A stretch of 42,901 nucleotides of DNA from an uncultured Collinsella sp. (GTDB lineage Bacteria > Actinomycetota > Coriobacteriia > Coriobacteriales > Coriobacteriaceae). A program made the translations under genes and the position numbers. Below are positions 8,444-15,416 of the stretch, piece after piece. The stretch spans positions 1 through 42,901 of the forward strand of contig URIA01000013.1 in NCBI GenBank assembly GCA_900547765.1. Reading direction: 5' to 3'. The notes beneath the pieces were generated by a model. The model worked only from the letters and a program-made list of their open reading frames with translations. It searched no databases and was not told the origin of the DNA. The number at the start of each line of letters is the position of its first letter. Position 1 is the first letter of the stretch.

Positions 8444-9511
8444 TTGGATAAGAACGAGCTGCAAAAGCGTATGGAACAGGCCATTCGCCTGACGGCACCT
8501 GGTCAGCCGATCCGCACCGCCCTCGACATGATCATTGCCGGTCACCTGGGTGCCCTTATCTGCGTCGGCGACACTGAAAACGTGCTCGCTGCCGGTAACG
8601 ACGGCTTCCCGCTCAACATTTCGTTTACCTCGAACCGCCTGTTCGAGCTTTCCAAGATGGACGGTGCCATCGTCATCGATGGCGACCTCACCCAGATCCT
8701 GCGCGCCAACTTCCACCTCAATCCCGATCCCTCGCTCGCCACGAGTGAGACGGGCATGCGTCACCGTACTGCCGCTCGCATGTCGGTGCTCACCGACGCC
8801 ATCGTGATCTCGGTCTCGGCCCGTCGCGCCGTCGTTAACGTGTACGTCCACGGCAAGAGTTACGAGATCCAGCCCGTCACCACCATCATGAGCTCGGTCA
8901 ACCAGCTCGTCGCCACGCTTCAGACCACCCGTCAGTCGCTCGACCGCTCCCTGCTGCGTCTGACGGCCCTCGAGCTCGATGACTACGTTACGCTCGCCGA
9001 CATCACCGGCATTTTCTCGAGCTTTGAGATCATGCAACAGGCAAAGACCGAGCTTAAGGATTGCATTGTCAAGCTGGGCAACCAGGGCAAGCTCGTGCAG
9101 ATGCAGCTCGAGCAGCTCGCGGGCTCCAGCATGGATACCGAATACGACTTGATGATCCGCGACTACGCAAGCGATTCCTCTGAGGCCAACGCCGAGAAGA
9201 TCCGCGCCGAGCTGAGCCGCATGACGCCTAAGGACCTGTCCGACCCGCAGCACGTGGCGGCAGTTCTGGGCTATGACGACCTGGACGAGGACTCCGTCAT
9301 GACGCCGCTGGGCCTGCGCACGCTTTCTCGCGTGTCCGTCGTGCGCGACGGCGTGGCCGAGAAGATCGTCGACGAGTACGGCTCGCTGCAGGAGCTCATG
9401 GACGACATCAGCGAGGATCCGGAGCGCCTGGGCGACTTTGGCGTTAACAACCCTGCCATTCTTGCGGACTCCCTGTACCGCATGAAGGGCACCAAACAGG
9501 GGAACGCATAA
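8444..9511 (+). CDS. disA: DisA, DNA-integrity scanning diadenylate cyclase
   Basis: A 355-residue protein that makes cyclic di-AMP from two ATP and, in Bacillus, scans DNA for damage. The diadenylate cyclase domain (about 1-145) holds DGA at residues 73-75 and RHR at 106-108, the two nucleotide-binding and catalytic motifs. A helical linker follows (about 150-285), and the C-terminal helix-hairpin-helix region (about 290-345) binds branched DNA. The start is TTG at 8444, the first usable codon in the open frame, seven to eight bases after GGGAG; the next in-frame ATG (8471) has no such site and would cut the N-terminus. Its stop overlaps the ispD ATG by one base, so the two are co-translated. 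radA, its usual upstream neighbour, is absent. Confidence 0.95.
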   Translation: MDKNELQKRMEQAIRLTAPGQPIRTALDMIIAGHLGALICVGDTENVLAAGNDGFPLNISFTSNRLFELSKMDGAIVIDGDLTQILRANFHLNPDPSLATSETGMRHRTAARMSVLTDAIVISVSARRAVVNVYVHGKSYEIQPVTTIMSSVNQLVATLQTTRQSLDRSLLRLTALELDDYVTLADITGIFSSFEIMQQAKTELKDCIVKLGNQGKLVQMQLEQLAGSSMDTEYDLMIRDYASDSSEANAEKIRAELSRMTPKDLSDPQHVAAVLGYDDLDEDSVMTPLGLRTLSRVSVVRDGVAEKIVDEYGSLQELMDDISEDPERLGDFGVNNPAILADSLYRMKGTKQGNA

Positions 9512-10239
9512 TGGCGCCCGTATGCGCCGTGGTCGTTGCCGGTGGCAGCGGCCAGCGCTTTGGTAACCCCGGTGGCAAGCAGCTCGTCAATGTAGCGGGT
9601 CGTCCGCTTATGAGCTGGTCCATCCGCGCATTTGACCGTAGCAATAAGGTCGGCCACATCGTCGTGGTTTGCCCTGCCGAGCGTCGTGCCGAGATGCGCC
9701 GCCTGGCCATCGACCCGTTTGACTATGACACGCCCATCAGTTTTGCCGATGCCGGCGATACCCGCCAGGACTCCACCCGTGCCGGCGTGCACGCGGTGCC
9801 GGCGGGCTTTGAATACGTCGCCATTCACGATGGCGCTCGTCCGCTCATCACGACCGAGGCCATCGATCATGCGATCGACGTGCTTGTGGGCGACCGCTCG
9901 CTCGACGGTGTCGTGTGCGGTCAGCCCGCGATCGATACGCTCAAGATCGTCGATGGCGACAACATCGTCGAGACGCCGCCGCGCGAGCTCTATTGGGCCG
10001 CGCAGACGCCGCAGATCTTTAGCGTCGACGCCATGAAGCGCGCTCACGCCGCGGCGATTGCCGAGGGCTTTATCGGTACCGACGATTCATCGCTGGTCGA
10101 GCGCATGGGTGGGCGCGTCCGCTGCGTCCAGAGCCCACGCGACAACCTAAAGGTGACGGTGCCCGAGGACCTTCGTCCCGTAACCGCGATTCTGCTTGGC
10201 CGCATGGCCGAGGGAGAGGACCTTCCCCATGTTCAGTAA
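9511..10239 (+). CDS. ispD: IspD, 2-C-methyl-D-erythritol 4-phosphate cytidylyltransferase
   Basis: A 242-residue enzyme of the non-mevalonate (MEP) isoprenoid pathway that joins CTP and methylerythritol 4-phosphate. The glycine-rich CTP-binding loop AVVVAGGSGQRFG is at residues 6-18, followed by the lysine in GKQLVNVAGRPL. IHDGARPLI near 108-116 and the C-terminal TDDSSLVERMGG and NLKVTVPEDL motifs are all present. It sits between disA and ispF, overlapping disA by one base and ispF by eleven, so it is part of one operon. Substrates for the next enzyme in the pair (IspE) are made elsewhere. Confidence 0.95.
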   Translation: MAPVCAVVVAGGSGQRFGNPGGKQLVNVAGRPLMSWSIRAFDRSNKVGHIVVVCPAERRAEMRRLAIDPFDYDTPISFADAGDTRQDSTRAGVHAVPAGFEYVAIHDGARPLITTEAIDHAIDVLVGDRSLDGVVCGQPAIDTLKIVDGDNIVETPPRELYWAAQTPQIFSVDAMKRAHAAAIAEGFIGTDDSSLVERMGGRVRCVQSPRDNLKVTVPEDLRPVTAILLGRMAEGEDLPHVQ

Positions 10240-10723
10240 CCTGCGCATTGGCCATGGCTACGACGTTCACCGTCTGGTGGAGGGGCGTCGATGTATCATC
10301 GGCGGTGTCGACATTCCCTACGAGCGCGGCCTGCTGGGCCACTCGGATGCCGATGTGCTCGCGCACGCCTTGGCCGACGCCATTCTGGGCGCCTGCCGCG
10401 GGGGAGATATCGGCAAGCTATTCCCCGATACCGACCCTGCCTACGAGGGTGCCGATTCGATGGTGCTGCTCGCTCGCGTGATGGACTATGCGCGCGAGCT
10501 GGGCTTTGAGTTTGTCGATGCCGACTGCACCATTGCCTGCCAGCAGCCTAAGATCACCCCGCACCGCGATGCCATGCGCGCCAACCTTGCCCATGCCCTG
10601 GGCGTTGACGTCGAAAACGTGGGCGTTGCCGCCACTACGACCGAAAAGCTCGGCTGGGAAGGCCAAGGCGAGGGAATTGGCGCCTGGGCCGTCTGCCTGC
10701 TACAGAAAACCGTTAAGGAGTAA
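10229..10723 (+). CDS. ispF: IspF, 2-C-methyl-D-erythritol 2,4-cyclodiphosphate synthase
   Basis: A 164-residue MEP-pathway enzyme that forms the cyclic diphosphate; it acts as a trimer with a metal at the active site. Conserved motifs: RIGHGYDVHRL (metal ligands Asp and His) at the N-terminus, GLLGHSDADVL, GDIGKLFPDTDP, the PKITPHRDAMRANLA stretch and TTEKLGWEGQGEGI near the C-terminus. I chose the ATG at 10229, which gives the standard N-terminus after a GGGAGAGG site and overlaps the end of ispD by 11 bases. The cysS start lies only three bases after the stop. Confidence 0.96.
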   Translation: MFSNLRIGHGYDVHRLVEGRRCIIGGVDIPYERGLLGHSDADVLAHALADAILGACRGGDIGKLFPDTDPAYEGADSMVLLARVMDYARELGFEFVDADCTIACQQPKITPHRDAMRANLAHALGVDVENVGVAATTTEKLGWEGQGEGIGAWAVCLLQKTVKE

Positions 10724-10726
10724 CGA

Positions 10727-12193
10727 ATGCGTATCTACAACAGCGCTACCCATAAAAAGGAAGAGTTCCAGCCCATCGAGTCCGGCAAGGTCCGCATGTA
10801 CGTGTGCGGCCCCACGGTCTACGACAACATCCACATCGGCAACGCCCGCACGTTCATCAGCTTCGATGTGATTCGCCGTTGGCTCATCGCGAGCGGCTAC
10901 GAGGTCACGTTTGCCCAGAACCTCACCGATGTCGATGACAAGATCATCAAGCGCGCCAACGAGCAGGGCCGCACTGCCGCCGAGGTCGCGACGAAGTTCT
11001 CGGACAAGTTCATCGGCGTCATGCGCGCCGCCAACGTGCTCGATCCCGATGTGCGCCCCCGCGCCACCAAGGAGATCGGCCCCATGATCGCCATGATCAA
11101 GACGCTTATCGAGCAGGGCCACGCTTACGCAGCCGATAACGGCGATGTGTACTTTGCTGTGCGCAGCGATCCCAACTATGGTCAGGTCTCGGGCCGCAAC
11201 ATCGACGACCTTATGGTTGGCGCACGCATCGAGGAGAACGAGGACAAGAACGACCCGCTCGACTTTGCCCTGTGGAAGGCCGCCAAGCCCGGCGAGCCCA
11301 GCTGGCCGAGCCCCTGGGGCGAGGGCCGTCCCGGTTGGCACACCGAGTGCGCCGCCATGGTGCATCGCTACCTGGGCACTCCGATCGACATCCACGGCGG
11401 TGGCTCCGACCTTGCCTTCCCGCATCACGAGAACGAGTGCGCCCAGGCCACCTGCGCCTGGCATCAGGGCTTCTCCAACACCTGGATGCACACGGGCATG
11501 CTGCTGGTAGACGGCGAGAAGATGTCCAAGTCGCTCGGCAACTTCTTTACGCTGGCCGAGGTGCTCGAGCAGCACTCCGCTGCCGCCCTGCGCCTGCTGA
11601 TGCTGCAGACGAGCTATCGCTCGCCGCTCGACTTTTCCTGGGAGCGCCTGGAGGGTGCCGAGAACTCGCTCACGCGCATTGCCGGCACGGTCGAGAACCT
11701 GCGCTGGGCCGCGAACCACGCGACGGCCGCTGCCGATGAGGCTGCTGCCGAGGCATTTGCCGCCAAGGCCGCCGAGACCCGTGCCGCCTTTAAGGAGTGC
11801 ATGGACGACGACTTTAACACCGCCGGTGCCATGGGTGCCGTCTTTGGCTTCGTGACCGAGTGCAACCAGTACCTGGAGCAGGCCGGCGACGCTGCCGACA
11901 AGGCCGCTGCCCTGGCCGCCGCCGACACGCTGGCCGAGCTACTCGACACCTTTGGTGTTGAGCTTCCCGAGCCCAAGGTCGAGCTGCCGCTGGGCCTGCT
12001 TGGTGTTGCCGCCGGTCTGGTCGCCTACACGGGCGACGATGTGGACGAGGCCGCTGCCAAGATTCTCGAGGCCCGCGCCGAGGCCCGTGCCGCCAAGAAC
12101 TGGGATCTGGCCGACGCCATCCGCGACCAGCTCAAGGACTTGGGCCTCACCATTGAGGATACTGCCGCCGGCACCCGTATCAAATCTCTCTAA
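10727..12193 (+). CDS. cysS: Cysteinyl-tRNA synthetase
   Basis: A 488-residue class I tRNA synthetase that charges tRNA-Cys. The N-terminal Rossmann domain has YVCGPTVYDNIHIGNART, which contains a zinc-ligand Cys and the HIGH-type signature. The second signature KMSKS is at residues 265-269. GWHTECAAM and the HHENECAQA stretch supply the remaining zinc ligands. The C-terminal half is alpha-helical and Ala/Glu-rich, including the anticodon-binding DALR-like region. It is the last gene of the disA-ispD-ispF-cysS operon and is followed by a strong terminator. The neighbouring gltX, cysE and mrnC found at this place in Bacillus are missing. Confidence 0.97.
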   Translation: MRIYNSATHKKEEFQPIESGKVRMYVCGPTVYDNIHIGNARTFISFDVIRRWLIASGYEVTFAQNLTDVDDKIIKRANEQGRTAAEVATKFSDKFIGVMRAANVLDPDVRPRATKEIGPMIAMIKTLIEQGHAYAADNGDVYFAVRSDPNYGQVSGRNIDDLMVGARIEENEDKNDPLDFALWKAAKPGEPSWPSPWGEGRPGWHTECAAMVHRYLGTPIDIHGGGSDLAFPHHENECAQATCAWHQGFSNTWMHTGMLLVDGEKMSKSLGNFFTLAEVLEQHSAAALRLLMLQTSYRSPLDFSWERLEGAENSLTRIAGTVENLRWAANHATAAADEAAAEAFAAKAAETRAAFKECMDDDFNTAGAMGAVFGFVTECNQYLEQAGDAADKAAALAAADTLAELLDTFGVELPEPKVELPLGLLGVAAGLVAYTGDDVDEAAAKILEARAEARAAKNWDLADAIRDQLKDLGLTIEDTAAGTRIKSL

Positions 12194-12199
12194 TCCCCG

Positions 12200-12301
12200 C
12201 GGGTTTCCCAAGCACCCGACCTTGCCGTTCAAACCGTCGCTCGCGTACTCAAGTACGCGTCGCTCCTCTTTCACGGCAATCTCGGGCACTTGGAAAACCC
12301 G
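12200..12301. repeat. Long imperfect palindrome (type E) between cysS and rlmB
   Basis: The 29-base arm at 12200-12228 and the arm at 12273-12301 are complementary at all but about five positions, several being G-U compatible. The 44-base loop holds a nested perfect hairpin, GCGTACT/AGTACGC (12243-12258). Only one copy is in the window. It is much larger than the ordinary terminator that follows it. Confidence 0.7.
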
Positions 12302-12305
12302 TACC

Positions 12306-12350
12306 GACCGCCCGAATTAATATTCAAGGGCGGTCGTTTATTTTGTTTCG
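12306..12350 (+). terminator. Terminator after cysS
   Basis: GACCGCCC (12306-12313) pairs perfectly with GGGCGGTC (12328-12335) and is followed by the T-rich tail GTTTATTTTGTTTCG. Confidence 0.8.
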
Positions 12351-12379
12351 TTTGATATTTGTATTTAGGAGGTCGCTTT

Positions 12380-13300
12380 ATGGCCGACAATCGCAAGCGT
12401 GCACCTCGTGGCGGCAAGCAGGCTGCTTCTGGCTCGCGTCCGATTCGCCGCAATGACCGTGCTGCCGCTCCCAAGGGCCAGCGCGATCGCTCCCAGGCTC
12501 AGGCTACACGTCCGCAGCGCGATCGCAACCGCGACAATGTTCAGGCCCCCAAGGGCGAGTTTATCGAAGGCCGCCGTGCTGCCGCCGAGGCGCTGCGCAC
12601 CGGCTTTCCCGTTAAGTGCGCGCTCATTGCCGAGGGCGGGGAGCGCGATGCCGCCTTGTCGCGCCTGGTCGACGACCTCAACGCTGCGGGCGTCCGCATT
12701 AAGTATGTGCCGCGCGCGCAGCTCGACGCACTGTCGAGCCATGGCGCTCACCAGGGCATCGCGCTCGAGGTTGGCAACTTCCCTTACGCCGATGTCGCCG
12801 ACATCCTCGACCGCGCGGGTGACGGACCGGCGCTCGTCGTCGTGCTCGACCATGTGACTGACGACGGCAACTTTGGTGCTATCGTGCGTTCCGCCGAGGT
12901 TGTGGGCGCGGCCGGCGTCATCATTGCCAACAAGCGCGCCGCCGGCGTGACCGTGGGCAGCTACAAGACTTCAGCCGGCGCCGTCATGCATCTGCCTATC
13001 GCGCAGGTGCCCAACATCGCCCGTGCGCTCGACGATCTTAAGGCCGCTGGCTTTTGGGTGGGCGGTGCCTCCGAGCACGCCGAAGGCAGTTGCTGGGATG
13101 CTCCCTTCGAGGGCCGCGTGGCGCTCGTCATGGGCTCCGAGGGCGACGGCATCTCGCGCCTGGTGCTCGAGAAATGCGACTTTTTGACCAAGCTTCCCCA
13201 GCGCGGCATGACCGAGAGCCTCAATGTTGCCCAGGCGACCACGGCGCTGTGCTTTGAGTGGCTGCGCCGCAACGCTGGCGAGCTCATGGGGGAGGAGTAG
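12380..13300 (+). CDS. rlmB: 23S rRNA 2'-O-methyltransferase of the RlmB/TrmH (SPOUT) family
   Basis: A 306-residue SPOUT methyltransferase, likely methylating a ribose in 23S rRNA (G2251 in E. coli). Residues 1-60 are a basic Arg/Lys/Gln-rich, disordered extension. A small substrate-binding domain follows (EFIEGRRAAAEAL, from about 62). The knotted SAM-binding domain begins at about 150: DHVTDDGNFGAIVRSAE, then VMGSEGDGISRLVLEKCD and the knot motif MTESLNVAQATT. The start at 12380 follows TAGGAGGT. The yacP-like gene begins three bases after the stop. rlmB-yacP is a conserved pair in Bacillus, which supports both calls. The exact target nucleotide is inferred. Confidence 0.9.
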   Translation: MADNRKRAPRGGKQAASGSRPIRRNDRAAAPKGQRDRSQAQATRPQRDRNRDNVQAPKGEFIEGRRAAAEALRTGFPVKCALIAEGGERDAALSRLVDDLNAAGVRIKYVPRAQLDALSSHGAHQGIALEVGNFPYADVADILDRAGDGPALVVVLDHVTDDGNFGAIVRSAEVVGAAGVIIANKRAAGVTVGSYKTSAGAVMHLPIAQVPNIARALDDLKAAGFWVGGASEHAEGSCWDAPFEGRVALVMGSEGDGISRLVLEKCDFLTKLPQRGMTESLNVAQATTALCFEWLRRNAGELMGEE

Positions 13301-13303
13301 CGC

Positions 13304-13981
13304 ATGTCCAAAAAGAACCGTGCCAAGTCCAAGGCCAAGCGCTTTGGCGAGGGTTCGGCCAAGCCGATTGTTTCGGCCGCGACCTATGGCGTGGGCGGCA
13401 ATGCGTTTGCGCAGGCCATCGCCGACCCGGTCTCGACGGTGCACTCCAATAAGCCCGAGCTGCTGGTGGTCGACGGCTACAACGTGATCCACTGTACGCC
13501 GCGCTACGAAAAGCTCGTGTACGACCATTCTGACGATCCGTATTCCAGCGACGTTCACGATATGGCGCGCACGGCGCTCATTAATGACGTAGCCGCGTTT
13601 GCCCAGGGCCGCTACGAGGCTGTGATCGTATTTGACGGCGCGGGCAATATCTCCAGCGAGCGCCCCAACCTACCGGCCCGCGGCGTGCGCATTGAGTTTT
13701 CGCCGACGGGTGTTTCGGCCGATACCGTGGTGCAGAAGCTCTGCATCGAGGCACGTGAGGAAGGCCGCGCGTGCTCCGTGGTATCGAGCGACGGCACGAT
13801 CCAGGCTGTCGTCATGGGCAAGGGCGTCACGCGCATCTCGAGCCGCATGCTGGTGGACGAGATCAAACAGATCGATAACGACGTTCACGAGGCAGAGGAA
13901 GCTCCGCAGATCAAGATGACTCTGGGCAGTCGCCTGAGCCCCGATGCCCTGGCCAAGCTCAAGGCCCTGCGCGGACGGTAA
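13304..13981 (+). CDS. YacP/Rae1-like NYN-domain ribonuclease
   Basis: A 225-residue protein with an NYN (PIN-like) nuclease domain after a basic N-terminal tail of about 50 residues. Acidic metal-binding motifs are visible: VVDGYNVIH, then VIVFDGAGN, SADTVVQKL and VVSSDGTIQ. In Bacillus, YacP (Rae1) is a ribosome-associated endonuclease that cuts mRNA in the A-site; the same role is possible here but not proven. It lies three bases after rlmB, with its ribosome binding site GGGGGAGGAG inside the end of that gene, so the two are cotranscribed. The final third contains an acidic helix and a short basic tail. Confidence 0.85.
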   Translation: MSKKNRAKSKAKRFGEGSAKPIVSAATYGVGGNAFAQAIADPVSTVHSNKPELLVVDGYNVIHCTPRYEKLVYDHSDDPYSSDVHDMARTALINDVAAFAQGRYEAVIVFDGAGNISSERPNLPARGVRIEFSPTGVSADTVVQKLCIEAREEGRACSVVSSDGTIQAVVMGKGVTRISSRMLVDEIKQIDNDVHEAEEAPQIKMTLGSRLSPDALAKLKALRGR

Positions 13982-14204
13982 GGGATTATCCATAGAGACC
14001 TGTTTCCCAATTGGCCGGCCCGTTGATTTGTAATCAATGGACTGTGGGTTGCCGTCGCCAAAACGAATAGTTTTTGGTTTTGGCGAACGGATAAAACTAT
14101 TCGTTCTGGCGAATAGTTTTGAGATGTGGTCGGGTGAAGGGCCTGTTGCGCCTCGTCCGCAATTCCTTTATTCTTAACTGGCTTCGCGCGAAAGCGCCAA
14201 GTGT
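13982..14204. other. Intergenic region with inverted repeats and a tRNA anticodon-arm look-alike
   Basis: No gene. Positions 14022-14038 can fold as a tRNA-Thr-like anticodon arm (GTTGA, loop TTTGTAA, TCAAT). Positions 14057-14075 and 14091-14110 form an imperfect inverted repeat (GCCAAAACGAATAGTTTT against its complement), and CGAATAGTTTT recurs at 14110-14120. A plausible promoter for tRNA-Thr is TTGCGC (14146) with TATTCT (14169) at 17-base spacing. Confidence 0.6.
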
Positions 14205-14279
14205 GCCAGTGTGGCGCAACGGTAGCGCAACTGATTTGTAATCAGTGGGTTGCAGGTTCGATTCCTGTCACTGGCTCCA
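14205..14279 (+). tRNA. tRNA-Thr (anticodon TGT)
   Basis: Full cloverleaf: acceptor GCCAGTG pairs with CACTGGC, the anticodon arm is ACTGA-TTTGTAA-TCAGT with anticodon TGT, a TTCGATT T-loop is present, and CCA is encoded at 14277-14279. It reads ACA codons. Confidence 0.95.
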
Positions 14280-14288
14280 TGAGAGTTT

Positions 14289-14325
14289 CGGGCTCTGTCT
14301 CTATATGGGACAGGGCCCGTTTCTA
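14289..14325 (+). terminator. Terminator after tRNA-Thr(TGT)
   Basis: GGGCTCTGTC (14290-14299) pairs with GACAGGGCCC (14309-14318) with one mismatch, followed by GTTTCT. Confidence 0.7.
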
Positions 14326-14373
14326 TTTATGTTGACATGTCAGCGGGTTTGACTTCCACCAGGCTTCAGGTTT

Positions 14374-14591
14374 GTCTTGATCTGTAACACGGGCGGGCTG
14401 AAAACCCTCCTTATAGTTACAGATCGAGACAATGCCAAGGGATGGTCGATAACATCTCGATCTGTAACACGAAGAGGCTGAAAGCCGTTCTTGCTGTTAT
14501 AGATTTAGATAAACAGACAAGCCGCCAGGGAAACATCTCGATCTGTAACAGATAGAGGAGGAATAACCCTCTTACTGTTACAGATCGAGAC
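14374..14591. repeat. Type C repeat array, three palindromes with fixed period
   Basis: Three 57-base palindromes at 14374-14430, 14455-14511 and 14536-14591. Each begins with TCTCGATCTGTAAC (or one-base variants) and ends with its complement GTTACAGATCGAGA. Forward half-sites start at 14375, 14455 and 14536, reverse ones at 14416, 14496 and 14577, so half-sites alternate orientation every 39-41 bases. Loops and the 24-base gaps are not conserved. Two further palindromes are at 21086-21222. Confidence 0.9.
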
Positions 14592-14673
14592 AGAAGCCAG
14601 GGCGAGGCTGGTCATCGTCATCGAGCGAGGATTTTCGGACACACGAGAGTGGAAAATCTCCCGCCTGGAGAAT

Positions 14674-14737
14674 GAGCGTGGATAATCTGCCACTTTGGGC
14701 CCAGTGGCACGTCAAAAGTGGGAGATTATCCACGCTC
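14674..14737. repeat. Palindromic repeat type A, copy 2
   Basis: Left arm GAGCGTGGATAATCTGCCAC (14674 on) and right arm ending GGGAGATTATCCACGCTC (14737) are near-perfect complements. Additional half-sites flank it (GAGCGAGGATTTTCGGACAC at about 14624-14643 and AAATCCACGCTCGA at about 14753-14766). It matches copy 1 at 1921-1978 in arm sequence but not in loop sequence. Confidence 0.8.
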
Positions 14738-14970
14738 GATTTCAAACGGAAGAAAATCCACGCTCGATCGTGCCGGGGAAGCCCGATCGCGACCTATGTA
14801 ATAGTGCAAGAGGGCCGTTATCGAAGGTCGATGCTGTAGGCGTACTCCACCGTGCCAAAGTGTTCCCTCGGGAAATGTCGCCAGCGCAGCCAAATCCACC
14901 GTTCTCCATATCCAAACTCAACAAAAACGCAGGTCAAGGATATATAGATACGCCCGGCACCGTGTATCTA

Positions 14971-15010
14971 GAGGTTTTCGTTGACAGCCCCCAAGGTGGC
15001 ATCGTATTAT
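14971..15010 (+). promoter_or_regulatory. Promoter of the tRNA-Tyr/Thr/Met-tuf operon
   Basis: TTGACA at 14981-14986 and TATTAT at 15005-15010, spaced 18 bases. The 18 bases GAGGTTTTCGTTGACAGC (14971-14988) recur exactly at the rpmG promoter (16802-16819), suggesting a shared upstream element for stable-RNA/ribosomal transcription units. Confidence 0.8.
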
Positions 15011-15072
15011 CTTCTTCGTTCGCGGGGGCGGCGGTCCAAAAGACCAAAGGACCTGCGGATACTTGAACGATT

Positions 15073-15154
15073 GGGAGTTTGCCCGAGTGGTTAATGGGGA
15101 CGGGCTGTAAACCCGTTGGCTCTGCCTACATAGGTTCGAATCCTATAGCTCCCA
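15073..15154 (+). tRNA. tRNA-Tyr (anticodon GTA)
   Basis: Acceptor GGGAGTT pairs with AGCTCCC. The anticodon arm is ACGGG-CTGTAAA-CCCGT with anticodon GTA, followed by a long variable arm as expected for a bacterial tRNA-Tyr. The T-loop is TTCGAAT. CCA is not encoded. It is the first gene of the tRNA-tuf operon. Confidence 0.94.
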
Positions 15155-15164
15155 CCCGTCAAGT

Positions 15165-15240
15165 GCCTGTATAGCTCAGTCGGTAGAGCACTTCGTTGGT
15201 AACGAAGAGGTCACCAGTTCAAGTCTGGTTGCAGGCTCCA
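15165..15240 (+). tRNA. tRNA-Thr (anticodon GGT)
   Basis: Acceptor GCCTGTA pairs with TGCAGGC with one G-U pair. The anticodon arm is CTTCG-TTGGTAA-CGAAG with anticodon GGT; the T-loop is TTCAAGT; CCA is encoded. It reads ACC/ACU codons and complements the TGT tRNA at 14205. Confidence 0.95.
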
Positions 15241-15243
15241 TCC

Positions 15244-15320
15244 GGCGGTGTAGCTCAGTTGGTTAGAGCACACGGTTCATACCCGTGGCGTCACTGGTTC
15301 GAATCCAGTCACCGCTACCA
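15244..15320 (+). tRNA. tRNA-Met (anticodon CAT, elongator type)
   Basis: Acceptor GGCGGTG pairs with CACCGCT through a G-U first pair, so it lacks the C1/A72 mismatch of initiator tRNA. The anticodon loop is TTCATAC; CCA is encoded. A tRNA-Ile(CAU) modified to read AUA cannot be excluded from sequence alone. Confidence 0.9.
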
Positions 15321-15416
15321 TAGGTAACACGGTGGCTTCTCAATAGTATGTTGAGAGGCCACTATGGTATAAAGGCAAAGTCCCGTCCGGGGACGACCTG
15401 TTAAGAGGAGGGCTTT

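Larger units (their letters stand above)
14330..15064. other. Repeat-filled intergenic region before the tRNA/tuf operon
   Basis: About 735 bases without a supportable gene. It holds three type C palindromes at an 80-81 bp period (14374-14591), a type A palindrome (14674-14737), and the promoter of the tRNA/tuf unit (14971-15010). In between (14771-14970) I see nothing recognisable; short open frames here lack ribosome binding sites and run across the repeats. Confidence 0.6.

Noticed and set aside
14374..14591. Regular 80-81 bp period suggests a CRISPR array
   Set aside because: The repeats are full inverted palindromes, the intervening sequence inside and between them is not spacer-like in length, and there are only three units and no cas genes.
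14695..15066. A 123-codon open frame between repeats and the tRNA-Tyr promoter
   Set aside because: No ribosome binding site, starts inside a type A palindrome and runs over the promoter of the next operon.
15244..15320. Initiator tRNA-fMet
   Set aside because: The first acceptor pair is G-U, not the C1/A72 mismatch of initiators, so it was called elongator-type.
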